Shown one piece after another: positions 1 through 6,135 of a stretch of DNA of 6,810 bases. The position numbers were made by a program, and so were the translations under genes. Within the stretch, counting starts at the first letter, position 1. Each line of letters begins with the position of its first letter. This DNA comes from an uncultured Collinsella sp. (GTDB lineage Bacteria > Actinomycetota > Coriobacteriia > Coriobacteriales > Coriobacteriaceae). Location: the NCBI GenBank assembly GCA_902494585.1, contig CABUUD010000100.1:1-6810 (forward strand), written 5' to 3'. The notes below the pieces were generated by a model, which saw nothing but the letters and a program-made list of their open reading frames with translations, was not told where the DNA came from and did no database searches.

Positions 1-164
1 CGAACCGGAGCCCAGCAGGACGGGGCATGGGGCGTTGCTTGGGGTGCCCGTGGCTCTGTCGCTAGCCGTTGGCACTGTGGAAAACGTCCGTGTTTGCGGC
101 TGGCTGTTCGGTAAATGACAGGGCGAGCGCCGGACGCGCGAACTTTGTGTGTCCGAGGCGTTAT
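1..164. other. Left-edge stretch with no assignable gene
   Basis: Nothing convincing is visible here. One plus-strand frame is open from base 2 to a TGA at 116-118 and would encode about 38 residues with a hydrophobic patch (GALLGVPVALSLAV). It could be the tail of a rightward gene starting outside the window, but I recognise no family, and no rightward terminator follows it. The minus-strand frames are also partly open and equally unrecognisable. I leave the stretch unassigned. Confidence 0.4.
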
Positions 165-199
165 GAAAAAGCCGAGCCGCCCGTATTGGGCGGCTCGGC
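165..199 (-). terminator. Intrinsic terminator of the suf operon
   Basis: A perfect 12-bp GC-rich stem is formed by GCCGAGCCGCCC (171-182) and GGGCGGCTCGGC (188-199) around a 5-base loop. On the minus strand the stem is followed at once by a T-run (the A-run 166-170 of the plus strand), which is the arrangement of a Rho-independent terminator for leftward transcription. It lies about 40 bases past the sufU stop codon. On the plus strand the stem is followed by AATCAAACC, not a T-run, so it should act mainly in one direction. Confidence 0.93.
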
Positions 200-239
200 A
201 ATCAAACCCTTTGATCTGGGGCATCCGCTTCTGGCTAGT

Positions 240-662
240 TTACCCTTCGAGCATGCCGTCGAGGGTGCGCCAGGCTAACTCGGCGCATTTGACGCGGGCG
301 GGCATGTGCGAGATGTCCTGGAGCTGGGCGGCCTCGTCCAGGTCTTCCAGGTCTTCCTCGGAGAGCTGCTCGCCACGGATCATGGCGAGGAAAAGCTCTG
401 CCAGACGACGTGCTTCCTCGACCGTCTCGCCGGTGATGAGGTCGGCCATGATATCGGCGCTGGCCTGGCTGATGGCGCAGCCGTGACCGGTAAAGGAGGC
501 CTCCTCGATCACGCCGTTCTCGACACGTAGCTGCAAGGTGAGCTCGTCGCCGCAGCTGGGGTTGATGCCGTCGTGCTCGTGCGTGGGGGCATCCATTTCG
601 TACTTGTAGTCGGGGTGCGAGTTGTGCTCCATAAACGTGGTGGAGGTGTACAGATTACCCAT
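240..662 (-). CDS. sufU: SufU, zinc-dependent sulfur-transfer partner of SufS
   Basis: A 140-residue protein of the IscU-like fold. In SufU proteins a zinc site accepts persulfide sulfur from SufS and passes it to the SufBCD scaffold in the cytoplasm. The expected ligands are present: C37 and D39 in PSCGD, C62 in GHGCAIS and C126 in PARVKCAELAW. The gap between the second and third cysteines is about 21 residues longer than in IscU, which is the mark of SufU rather than a classical IscU scaffold. Length is close to Bacillus SufU (about 147). The start at 662 is chosen because the protein begins with the family-typical N-terminus (MGNLYTSTTFMEH), GGAG stands 8 bases upstream, and the ATG overlaps the sufS stop by 8 bases (ATGGGTAA). 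The same frame stays open upstream to 929, but that part is out-of-frame sufS. It is the last gene of the operon. Confidence 0.95.
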   Translation of the reverse strand: MGNLYTSTTFMEHNSHPDYKYEMDAPTHEHDGINPSCGDELTLQLRVENGVIEEASFTGHGCAISQASADIMADLITGETVEEARRLAELFLAMIRGEQLSEEDLEDLDEAAQLQDISHMPARVKCAELAWRTLDGMLEG

Positions 663-1980
663 TGAACGTGCTCCAAACGTGATGTAGGCCGGCGATGAAC
701 TTGTCGATATCGGCCTTGTCGTTGTAGAAGGCCACGCTGGCGCGGCAGCAGGCAAGGTTCTCGACGCCCAGCCAGGTGAGCAGAGGCTGCGCGCAGTGGT
801 GACCGGCGCGGATGCAAACGCCGTCCATGTCCATGATGCTCGCGACATCGTGCGGGTGGATGCCCTTGACGTTAAAGCTGACGACGCCGTGGTGGTTGTC
901 CCAATAGATGGAGCCGATGATCTGGACAAAGTCGAGCTGCATGAGCTCGCCCATCAGGTAGTGGACGAGTGCCTGCTCGCGTGCCTGGATGTTTTCGTAG
1001 TCTACCGTGTTGACCAGGTAGTCAAGCGCCGCGCCCGTGGCGAAGATGCCGGCGGCGTCCTGCGTGCCGGCCTCGAACTTCTCGGGGACGGGCGCCCAGA
1101 CGGCGTCCTGCTCGGTGACCGAGTCGATCATCTCGCCGCCGGTGAGCATGGGCGGCATGGCGTTGAGCAGGTCCATCTTGCCCCACAGCACGCCGATGCC
1201 CATGGGGCCCATGGCCTTGTGCGCGCTAAAGGCAAAGAAGTCGGCGCCCAGATCGGCCACATCGACCGGCATGTGCGGCAGCGACTGCGCGCCGTCGACG
1301 ACCAGATAGCCGCCGTACTTGTGCACGAGCTTGCCGAGATTCTTGACCGGGTTCTCGACGCCCAGCACGTTAGAGACTTGACCCACGGCCAAGATCTTGG
1401 TCTTGGGACCCACCTTGGACAGAACCTCCTCGGTCGTGAGCTGACCGGTCTTGGTGGGGTAGAGGTAGACGAGCTTGGCGCCGGTCTCGCGGCAGACCTG
1501 CTGCCACGGGATCAGGTTAGAGTGGTGCTCCATGATGGTGATGACGACCTCGTCGCCCGGCTCGAGGACCGTGGGCGCAAAGCTCTTGGCGACCAGGTTG
1601 AGCGACTCGCTCGTGTTGCGGGTGAAGACGACCTCGTTGGCCTGGGGGGCGCCGATGACATCGGCGATCTGCTGGCGCACCTTCGCGATAGCCTCGGTGG
1701 CCTCGACGGACAGCGAGTACAGGCCGCGCAGGGGGTTGGCGTTCATGCGCTGGTAGAAGTCGCGCTCGGCGTCGAGCACGCAGGCGGGGCGCTGTGCGGT
1801 AGCGGCGCTATCGAGGAAGGCGATTTCGGGGTGCTGCTGGAACAGCGGGAACTGCGCCTTGTAGGGATTGGTCTCGATGTCGACGGTAGGCCAGCCGCGC
1901 GAGGCCTCGTCGCTGGCGTCGAGCTCCATGGGCTCGGGGGCAGTACAAGTATCGCATTTAACGTGCTCGGTGTCGATCAT
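655..1980 (-). CDS. sufS: SufS, group II cysteine desulfurase
   Basis: A 441-residue PLP-dependent class V aminotransferase-fold enzyme that converts L-cysteine to L-alanine and leaves a persulfide on its active-site cysteine for transfer to SufU. Visible motifs are H152 in IMEHHSN (stacks on PLP in the family), D229 in VVDGAQ, the Schiff-base lysine K255 in FSAHK followed by GPMGIGVLWG, and the catalytic C396 in RAGHHCAQPLL, on the short loop typical of group II (SufS/CsdA) enzymes. The start at 1980 is supported by a strong AGGAGG seven bases upstream and by a 4-base ATGA overlap with the sufD stop. This start gives about 38 residues before the usual beginning of the fold (YKAQFPLF), including a C9-X2-C12 pair. 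The next internal ATG at 1929 has no ribosome binding site. FSAHKAM replaces the commoner GHKMYGP, a mild divergence. Confidence 0.96.
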   Translation of the reverse strand: MIDTEHVKCDTCTAPEPMELDASDEASRGWPTVDIETNPYKAQFPLFQQHPEIAFLDSAATAQRPACVLDAERDFYQRMNANPLRGLYSLSVEATEAIAKVRQQIADVIGAPQANEVVFTRNTSESLNLVAKSFAPTVLEPGDEVVITIMEHHSNLIPWQQVCRETGAKLVYLYPTKTGQLTTEEVLSKVGPKTKILAVGQVSNVLGVENPVKNLGKLVHKYGGYLVVDGAQSLPHMPVDVADLGADFFAFSAHKAMGPMGIGVLWGKMDLLNAMPPMLTGGEMIDSVTEQDAVWAPVPEKFEAGTQDAAGIFATGAALDYLVNTVDYENIQAREQALVHYLMGELMQLDFVQIIGSIYWDNHHGVVSFNVKGIHPHDVASIMDMDGVCIRAGHHCAQPLLTWLGVENLACCRASVAFYNDKADIDKFIAGLHHVWSTFNG

Positions 1981-3248
1981 GCGAGCTCCTCCTCAAAGTT
2001 GTCGATTAGGTTATTGCCCAAGCGAACGACGGCGGCGCGGGTGCGCTCGTCGATGGCGGAAAGCGCGGCGTCCTCCAGCTTGGCGCGGATGAACAGGTCC
2101 TCGGCGGCGTTTTGGTCAAGGCCGCGGCAGGCGAGGTAGAACAGCTGCTCGTCGCGGACGTGACCGATGGTGGCGCCGTGGTTGCCGGCGACGTCGTCCT
2201 CGTCGCAGAGGATGACGGGAACGGTCTTGTTGTCGACGCCCTTGTTGGCCAAGAGCACCGTCTCGCGCTCGGTGCCGACGGCACCCTTGCAGCCGTGCAC
2301 GAGGTCGATGGTGCCGCGGTAGACCTTCTTTGACGTGCCAGTCAGCACGCCGTTGGCGTCGATCTCGCACTCGGTCTTGCGGCCGCGGTGGCGCAGCTCG
2401 TAGTTAAAGTCACGCACCTGTTCGCGGGCACCCAGGTAATCGGTATCGATGGTCACCTTGGCGGTGTCGCCCAGCAGGTCGCCGGCAAGGCCGGTGGCGC
2501 TGGCGCCGGCACCCAGAACGGTGTGCTGCACGTTGACGCGCGCGCCCTCGTCCAGGAACAGACCGGTGTCGTCGAGCGCGATCCAGCTGTCATCGAGCGT
2601 CTGCGTGCAGGTTACGTTGACGGTGGCGTACTCGTGAGCGCACACGCGCAGCACGGAGCCCACGACGCCTTGGCCGTTGACGGGGGAGTCCAGGGCGATC
2701 TGCAGGTCGAGCGTTGCCTGCGGACGGGCGACGACATCGATAGCGGCGATGGCCGCGGCGGCGTCGACACCGCTCACGCGCACGGTAACCGTGGCGCGTC
2801 CGTACGCGGGCACATCGATGACGACGCGCTTGGTGGCGTGATCGGCCAGATAGGTGTAGGCGGCCTCGCCCATGCCGGTCTCGAAGGCCTCAGCGGGGGA
2901 GAGCTCCTCTTCGAGCTTGATAGCGCCGGCCTGGTAGACGGAGGTGGCGGGCACGTCGAGCTCGGTCTCGGGCGTGATGCGGGCGCGGTCGACGGCGTCG
3001 CCGGGGGCGGAGGCACGGCGCTCGGGGAAGCGCTTGGCCATGGCGTCCATGGCGGTATCGAAGGCGTCGGCCGAGCCGGCAAACTGCTCGTCCAGGCCCT
3101 CGACCTCAACGGCCTCGGCGGGAGCGGCGGCAAGTTCGTCCGAAAGCTCGAGCTTGGTCTGGTTCATCTTGAGCCAGCCCCAAGTGGCGGCCGGCATAGC
3201 GTTGACCTGCTCGAGCGTGGTAGCAGCGGTGTTGGTTTCCTGTTTCAT
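1977..3248 (-). CDS. sufD: SufD, SUF scaffold subunit
   Basis: A 423-residue beta-helix scaffold protein that pairs with SufB and binds SufC to form the SufBCD complex in the cytoplasm, where clusters are assembled. In the family SufD also contributes to iron acquisition. The C-terminal core shows the SufB/SufD signature: VPVILCDEDDV (C348), then AGNHGATIGHV with H357 at the place of the histidine important in E. coli SufD, then LFYLACRGL. The N-terminal 100 or so residues are alanine- and glutamate-rich and poorly conserved, as is usual for SufD. Identity as SufD rather than a second SufB rests on this divergent N-terminus, the absence of the SufB GCSAP and VSCQS cysteines, and position after sufB. 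The ATG at 3248 overlaps the sufB TAA by one base (TAATG), with AAGGAG about 10 bases upstream. Its stop overlaps sufS as ATGA. Confidence 0.94.
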   Translation of the reverse strand: MKQETNTAATTLEQVNAMPAATWGWLKMNQTKLELSDELAAAPAEAVEVEGLDEQFAGSADAFDTAMDAMAKRFPERRASAPGDAVDRARITPETELDVPATSVYQAGAIKLEEELSPAEAFETGMGEAAYTYLADHATKRVVIDVPAYGRATVTVRVSGVDAAAAIAAIDVVARPQATLDLQIALDSPVNGQGVVGSVLRVCAHEYATVNVTCTQTLDDSWIALDDTGLFLDEGARVNVQHTVLGAGASATGLAGDLLGDTAKVTIDTDYLGAREQVRDFNYELRHRGRKTECEIDANGVLTGTSKKVYRGTIDLVHGCKGAVGTERETVLLANKGVDNKTVPVILCDEDDVAGNHGATIGHVRDEQLFYLACRGLDQNAAEDLFIRAKLEDAALSAIDERTRAAVVRLGNNLIDNFEEELA

Positions 3249-4660
3249 TATCCGATCGCTCCTTCCATCTCGAGCTTGATCAGGTTGTTCATCTCGACGG
3301 CGTACTCAAGCGGCAGCTCCTTGGAGACCGGGTTGGCAAAGCCGTTGACGATCATGGTGCGGGCCTCTTCCTCCGATATGCCGCGGCTCATCAGGTAGAA
3401 CACCTTGTCGTCGCCGATGCGGCCGATGGTGGCCTCGTGGCCGATGTCGACGTTCTTGGCGCGGATGTCCATGGCGGGGATGGTATCGGAGCGGCTCTGG
3501 TCGTCGAGCATCAGCGACTGGCAGCTCACGGTTGCTTTGGAACCTTCGGCCTTAGGCGTGGCCACGATGGAGCTGCGGAAGGTCTGGATGCCGCCGCTCT
3601 TGGAGATACCCTTGGTCTCGACGGTTGCCGAGGTGTCGGGAGCGTTGAGCACGACCTTGCAGCCGGTATCGAGGTTCTGGCCGGCGCCGGCAAAGGTAAT
3701 GCCGGTAAAGCTCGAGCGGGCGCGACGGCCGTTGAGCACGCTCATGGGGTAGAGGTAGCCCACGTGGCTGCCGAAGGAGCCGCTGATCCACTCGATGTCG
3801 CCGTCCTCGTCCACGCGCGCACGCTTGGTGTTGAGGTTGTACATGTTCTTGGACCAGTTCTCGATGGTCGAGTATCGCAGGTGCGCACGCTTGCCCACAA
3901 AGAGCTCCACAGCGCCGGCGTGGAGGTTGGCCACGTTGTACTTGGGTGCGGAGCAGCCCTCGATAAAGTGCAGGTCGGCGTCGTCCTCGACGATGATGAG
4001 CGTGTGCTCAAACTGGCCGGCGCCCTTGGCGTTGAGGCGGAAGTAGCTCTGCAGCGGAAAATCGAGCTTGGTGCCCTTGGGCACGTAGACAAACGAGCCG
4101 CCCGACCACACGGCACCGTGCAGGGCCGCAAACTTGTGGTCGGTGGGCGGGATGAGCGTCATAAACTTCTCGTGGATGAGCGGCTCCCACTGCGGATCGT
4201 GCAGGGCCTCCTCGATGCCGGAGTAGACGATGCCCATCTTGGACGCGGTGTCCTGCATGTTGTGGTAGACCAGCTCGGAGTCGTACTGCGCGCCGACGCC
4301 CGCCAGGTAGCTACGCTCGGCCTCGGGGATGCCCAGGCGCTCAAAGGTGTTCTTGATGTCGTCGGGCACCGACTCCCAGTCGTGCTTTTGGTCGGTGTTG
4401 GGCTTGACGTAGGTGACGATGTTGTCCATGTCCAGGCCCTCGATGGAAGGGCCCCACGTCGGGTCGGGAAAACGATTGAAGATCTCGAGGGACTTGAGGC
4501 GCAGGTCGAGCATCCACTGCGGCTCGTCCTTCTTGGCGCTGATCTCGCGCACGATGTCGGGCGTGATGCCGGCGTCGAGGCGCTCGAATCCCTCCTCGCC
4601 ATAGGTGAAGTCGTAGAGGCTGCGGTCGATGTCCGCGACCTCGGTGCGGTTCTTGGTCAT
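3248..4660 (-). CDS. sufB: SufB, SUF scaffold subunit
   Basis: A 470-residue protein, close to the usual SufB length. SufB forms the main site of nascent cluster assembly in the SufBC2D or SufBCD complex. Family hallmarks seen in order are VWSGGSFVYVPKG (about 184-196), FEHTLIIVEDDADLHFIEGCSAP with C236 (about 217-239), SGSFGSHVGYLYP, C380 in VSCQSLML (the position of the key scaffold cysteine of E. coli SufB, judged by alignment from memory), and H408-E409 in IGHEATIGRIGDDKVFYLMSRGISEEEA. The C-terminus (IVNGFANPVSKELPLEYAVEMNNLI) is also typical. The start at 4660 has AAAGGGG about 8 bases upstream and lies 12 bases after the sufC stop. The gene is very well conserved and nothing appears broken. 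Confidence 0.97.
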   Translation of the reverse strand: MTKNRTEVADIDRSLYDFTYGEEGFERLDAGITPDIVREISAKKDEPQWMLDLRLKSLEIFNRFPDPTWGPSIEGLDMDNIVTYVKPNTDQKHDWESVPDDIKNTFERLGIPEAERSYLAGVGAQYDSELVYHNMQDTASKMGIVYSGIEEALHDPQWEPLIHEKFMTLIPPTDHKFAALHGAVWSGGSFVYVPKGTKLDFPLQSYFRLNAKGAGQFEHTLIIVEDDADLHFIEGCSAPKYNVANLHAGAVELFVGKRAHLRYSTIENWSKNMYNLNTKRARVDEDGDIEWISGSFGSHVGYLYPMSVLNGRRARSSFTGITFAGAGQNLDTGCKVVLNAPDTSATVETKGISKSGGIQTFRSSIVATPKAEGSKATVSCQSLMLDDQSRSDTIPAMDIRAKNVDIGHEATIGRIGDDKVFYLMSRGISEEEARTMIVNGFANPVSKELPLEYAVEMNNLIKLEMEGAIG

Positions 4661-4672
4661 TGCGTCGCCCCT

Positions 4673-5473
4673 TTACGCCTGCTGCTCGGCAGCGGCGGCC
4701 TCGGCCTGGGCGCGCTGCTCGGCGGCCTCGCGCTCGAAGGTCTCAAAGCCGTTCTTGTCGATCCAGGGGATGAGCGAGGCGTCGTCCTCGCGCACGATGT
4801 GGCCCTTGACCATAACGTGGACGCGGTCGACATCCAGGTGCTCCAGGATGCGCGTGTTGTGCGTGATGATGAGCATGGAGCCGTCGCAGCTCTTGCGGTA
4901 GGCGTCCATGCCATGGCTGACGGTGGACAGGGCGTCGACGTCCAGGCCCGAGTCGGTTTCGTCCAGGATGGCGAGCTTAGGCTGCAGCAGCAGAAGCTGG
5001 AGCATCTCGACCTTCTTTTTCTCGCCGCCCGAGAAGCCCACGCCCAGCTCGCGGTTGAGGTAGGCGGTGTCCATGTTGAGCTCTGCCGCGAGCTCCTTGA
5101 CGCGCCGGCGGAACTCCTTGCCCTTCATCTCCAGGCCGGGGCGGCCGGCGATGCTGGCACGCAAAAAGCTCGACAGCGGCACGCCCGGGATCTCGACCGG
5201 GGCCTGGAAGCTCAGGAACAGGCCGGCGCGCGAGCGCTTGTCGGTGGTGAGCTCGGTGATGTCCTGGCCGTCAAAGACGATGCGGCCGTCGTTGACGGTA
5301 TAGACAGGGTCGCCCATGACCAGGTGGCCGAGGGTGGACTTGCCGGCGCCGTTGGGTCCCATCAGCACGTGGGTCTCGCCGGCGGCGACGTTGAGGTTGA
5401 CGTTGTGGAGGATGGTCTTTTCGTCCACGGAGGCGGTCAGACCTTCGATGGAAAGCAGCGGATTTGCGCTCAT
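4673..5473 (-). CDS. sufC: SufC, ABC-type ATPase of the SUF scaffold
   Basis: A 266-residue soluble ABC ATPase whose ATP binding and hydrolysis drive shape changes in SufB-SufD. Visible motifs are Walker A GPNGAGKST (39-47), Q-loop Q90 in LSFQAP, the SufC-type signature FSGGEKKK (147-154), Walker B LAILDE (167-172), the D-loop SGLD (175-178) and switch histidine H205 in IITHN. EIPGVPL near 94-100 is a SufC hallmark. No membrane segment is visible. The C-terminus beyond residue 248 is a charged Ala/Glu/Gln-rich tail that would extend past E. coli SufC (248 residues). The start at 5473 is chosen for its GAGAGG six bases upstream and family-like N-terminus. An in-frame ATG at 5503 would add ten residues (MSTPYTERDS) but has no ribosome binding site. 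It is the first gene of the operon. Confidence 0.96.
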   Translation of the reverse strand: MSANPLLSIEGLTASVDEKTILHNVNLNVAAGETHVLMGPNGAGKSTLGHLVMGDPVYTVNDGRIVFDGQDITELTTDKRSRAGLFLSFQAPVEIPGVPLSSFLRASIAGRPGLEMKGKEFRRRVKELAAELNMDTAYLNRELGVGFSGGEKKKVEMLQLLLLQPKLAILDETDSGLDVDALSTVSHGMDAYRKSCDGSMLIITHNTRILEHLDVDRVHVMVKGHIVREDDASLIPWIDKNGFETFEREAAEQRAQAEAAAAEQQA

Positions 5474-5477
5474 GCTG

Positions 5478-5485
5478 TCCCTCTC
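5478..5485 (-). promoter_or_regulatory. Ribosome binding site of sufC that decides its start
   Basis: On the minus strand GAGAGGGA precedes the ATG at 5473 by 4-6 bases. The competing ATG at 5503 is preceded by AGTACACCT and no purine-rich site, so translation most likely begins at 5473. Confidence 0.75.
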
Positions 5486-5492
5486 TGTATAT

Positions 5493-5512
5493 GGTGTACT
5501 CATAGGTGTACT
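5493..5512 (-). repeat. Tandem octamer in the suf leader
   Basis: GGTGTACT occurs at 5493-5500 and again at 5505-5512, a direct repeat with a 12-base period (AGTACACC on the transcribed minus-strand message). Both copies fall between the predicted suf transcription start and the sufC ribosome binding site. No function is known to me. It could be a protein or RNA-element site, or chance. Confidence 0.5.
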
Positions 5513-5537
5513 AAACCCTAGGAATCTTCTCGGAATA

Positions 5538-5565
5538 AAGTTACTATGGGTTCGGCGTTAGTCAA
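5538..5565 (-). promoter_or_regulatory. Predicted suf operon promoter
   Basis: On the minus strand TTGACT (plus coordinates 5560-5565) matches five of six bases of a sigma-70-type -35 box. TAACTT (5538-5543) stands 16 bases downstream as a weaker -10, keeping the important first T, A and last T. Transcription would begin near 5531, giving a leader of roughly 57 bases before the sufC start. The -35 box lies inside the left arm of the inverted repeat at 5558-5581. Confidence 0.6.
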
Positions 5566-5581
5566 GGGAAAACCCGACTAA
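5558..5581. promoter_or_regulatory. Candidate Rrf2 operator overlapping the suf -35 box
   Basis: TTAGTC (5558-5563) and GACTAA (5576-5581) form an inverted repeat 24 bases long, near the 25-base length of IscR sites, and a smaller GGG-AAAA-CCC lies inside it. The AGTC and GACT cores are also the cores of the E. coli type 1 IscR site, although here they point the other way round. A repressor bound here would cover the suf -35. The neighbouring rrf2-family gene is the obvious binder, but this is inference. Confidence 0.5.
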
Positions 5582-5586
5582 TCCAC

Positions 5587-5614
5587 TCGACTTTTTAGAT
5601 GCAGGACATAATAA
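5587..5614 (+). promoter_or_regulatory. Possible promoter of the Rrf2 gene
   Basis: TCGACT (5587-5592) and the overlapping AT-rich element CATAATAA (5607-5614) could serve as -35 and -10; TAATAA at 5609 gives a 16-base spacer, whereas the better -10 match CATAAT at 5607 gives only 14. The match is weak, but this is the only AT-rich -10-like element I see between the suf promoter and the gene. It would place the hairpin at 5646-5678 inside the leader RNA. Confidence 0.35.
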
Positions 5615-5645
5615 TCAGGCTTGTTTGCCCCGCGTGCATTAGATT

Positions 5646-5678
5646 TGGGACAAACACTCCTGGGTTTTTGTCCCAGGA
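5646..5678 (+). repeat. Inverted repeat with two alternative hairpins in the Rrf2 leader
   Basis: TGGGACAAA (5646-5654) pairs perfectly with TTTGTCCCA (5667-5675) around a 12-base loop. A second stem, TCCTGGG (5658-5664) with CCCAGGA (5672-5678), uses part of the same right arm, so only one can form at a time. The element ends six bases before the Shine-Dalgarno of the Rrf2 gene. It may be a DNA operator (arms centred 21 bp apart, two helical turns) or an RNA switch. I know of no named family. Confidence 0.65.
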
Positions 5679-5683
5679 ACAAC

Positions 5684-5689
5684 GGGAGG
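5684..5689 (+). promoter_or_regulatory. Ribosome binding site of the Rrf2 gene
   Basis: GGGAGG lies six bases before the ATG at 5696. It settles the start against an upstream in-frame TTG at 5621, which would add 25 residues that do not belong to the Rrf2 family and would read through the inverted repeat. Confidence 0.8.
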
Positions 5690-5695
5690 GTAGGT

Positions 5696-6127
5696 ATGCT
5701 CATTTCTTCTAAGGGCCGCTATGCCCTCCGGCTGATGATCTATATCGCAGCGCTTGGTGACGTCGAGGGCAAGATTGCCCTGCGCGAGGTCGCCGACCGC
5801 GAGCATATCTCGCAAAAGTATTTGGAGCAGCTGGTCCGTCCGCTTATGAAGGCGGGCCTGCTTAAAAGCGTACGCGGTAAGGGCGGCGGTTACATGATGG
5901 CCAAGGACCCGGCCGAGGTGCGCGCCGGCGACATCCTGCGTGCCGTCGAGGGCAGCACGGCCCCGGTGGCGTGCGATGGCATTGACAATAGCTGTACCCG
6001 CAGCGACCTTTGCTCGACCGTCAAGTTCTGGCGCGGTCTGGACGATGTGATCGAAAAGTACGTCGACGGCGTGACCCTGGCAGATCTGGCCGCCGTCCCC
6101 GAGATCAACTTTGACATTAAGCTGTAG
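5696..6127 (+). CDS. Rrf2/IscR-family transcriptional regulator, probable Fe-S sensor
   Basis: A 143-residue winged-helix regulator. The N-terminus MLISSKGRYALRLMIYIA, the recognition-helix region ISQKYLEQLVRPLMKAGLLKSVRG (about 38-61) and the wing GKGGGYMMAK (61-70) are classic Rrf2 features. Cysteines C93, C100 and C106 are spaced C-X6-C-X5-C, close to the C-X5-C-X5-C of E. coli IscR, so cluster binding is plausible. The histidine ligand three residues after the last cysteine in E. coli IscR is replaced by V109. The C-terminal FWRGLDDVIEKYVDGVTLADL is usual for Gram-positive members. Divergent placement next to sufC suggests that it controls the suf operon and possibly itself. Whether it is a true IscR or another Rrf2 member cannot be decided from sequence alone, so no symbol is given. 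GC is about 62% in a sampled stretch, like the suf side. Confidence 0.93.
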   Translation: MLISSKGRYALRLMIYIAALGDVEGKIALREVADREHISQKYLEQLVRPLMKAGLLKSVRGKGGGYMMAKDPAEVRAGDILRAVEGSTAPVACDGIDNSCTRSDLCSTVKFWRGLDDVIEKYVDGVTLADLAAVPEINFDIKL

Positions 6128-6135
6128 GGCCGCAA

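Noticed and set aside
663..929. N-terminal extension of SufU to a start at 929
   Set aside because: The added 89 residues are Ser/Thr/Ala-rich and are sufS read out of frame. The start at 662 has a ribosome binding site and the family-typical N-terminus.
796..2139. A 447-codon plus-strand open frame opposite sufS
   Set aside because: Antisense shadow of sufS with Val/Asp/Leu/Gly-rich low-complexity translation and no recognisable family.
2388..3398. A 336-codon plus-strand open frame opposite sufD
   Set aside because: Glycine/valine-rich shadow of sufD that starts and ends without regard to any regulatory signal.
5474..5503. Upstream ATG of sufC at 5503
   Set aside because: In frame, but no Shine-Dalgarno precedes it. 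The ATG at 5473 has GAGAGG six bases upstream and matches the usual SufC N-terminus.
3437..5521. A 694-codon open frame on the plus strand across sufB and sufC
   Set aside because: It lies antisense to two strongly conserved genes. Its Val/Leu/Asp/Gly-rich translation has no domain signature, as expected from complementing GC-rich codons.
5658..5669. TCCTGGG followed by TTTTT as a possible rightward terminator or attenuator
   Set aside because: No upstream segment pairs well with CCTGGG to form the stem before the T-run. The pairing partner lies downstream of it.
5621..5695. TTG start of the Rrf2 protein at 5621
   Set aside because: It lacks a ribosome binding site, adds non-family residues and reads through the inverted repeat. 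The ATG at 5696 has GGGAGG at ideal distance.
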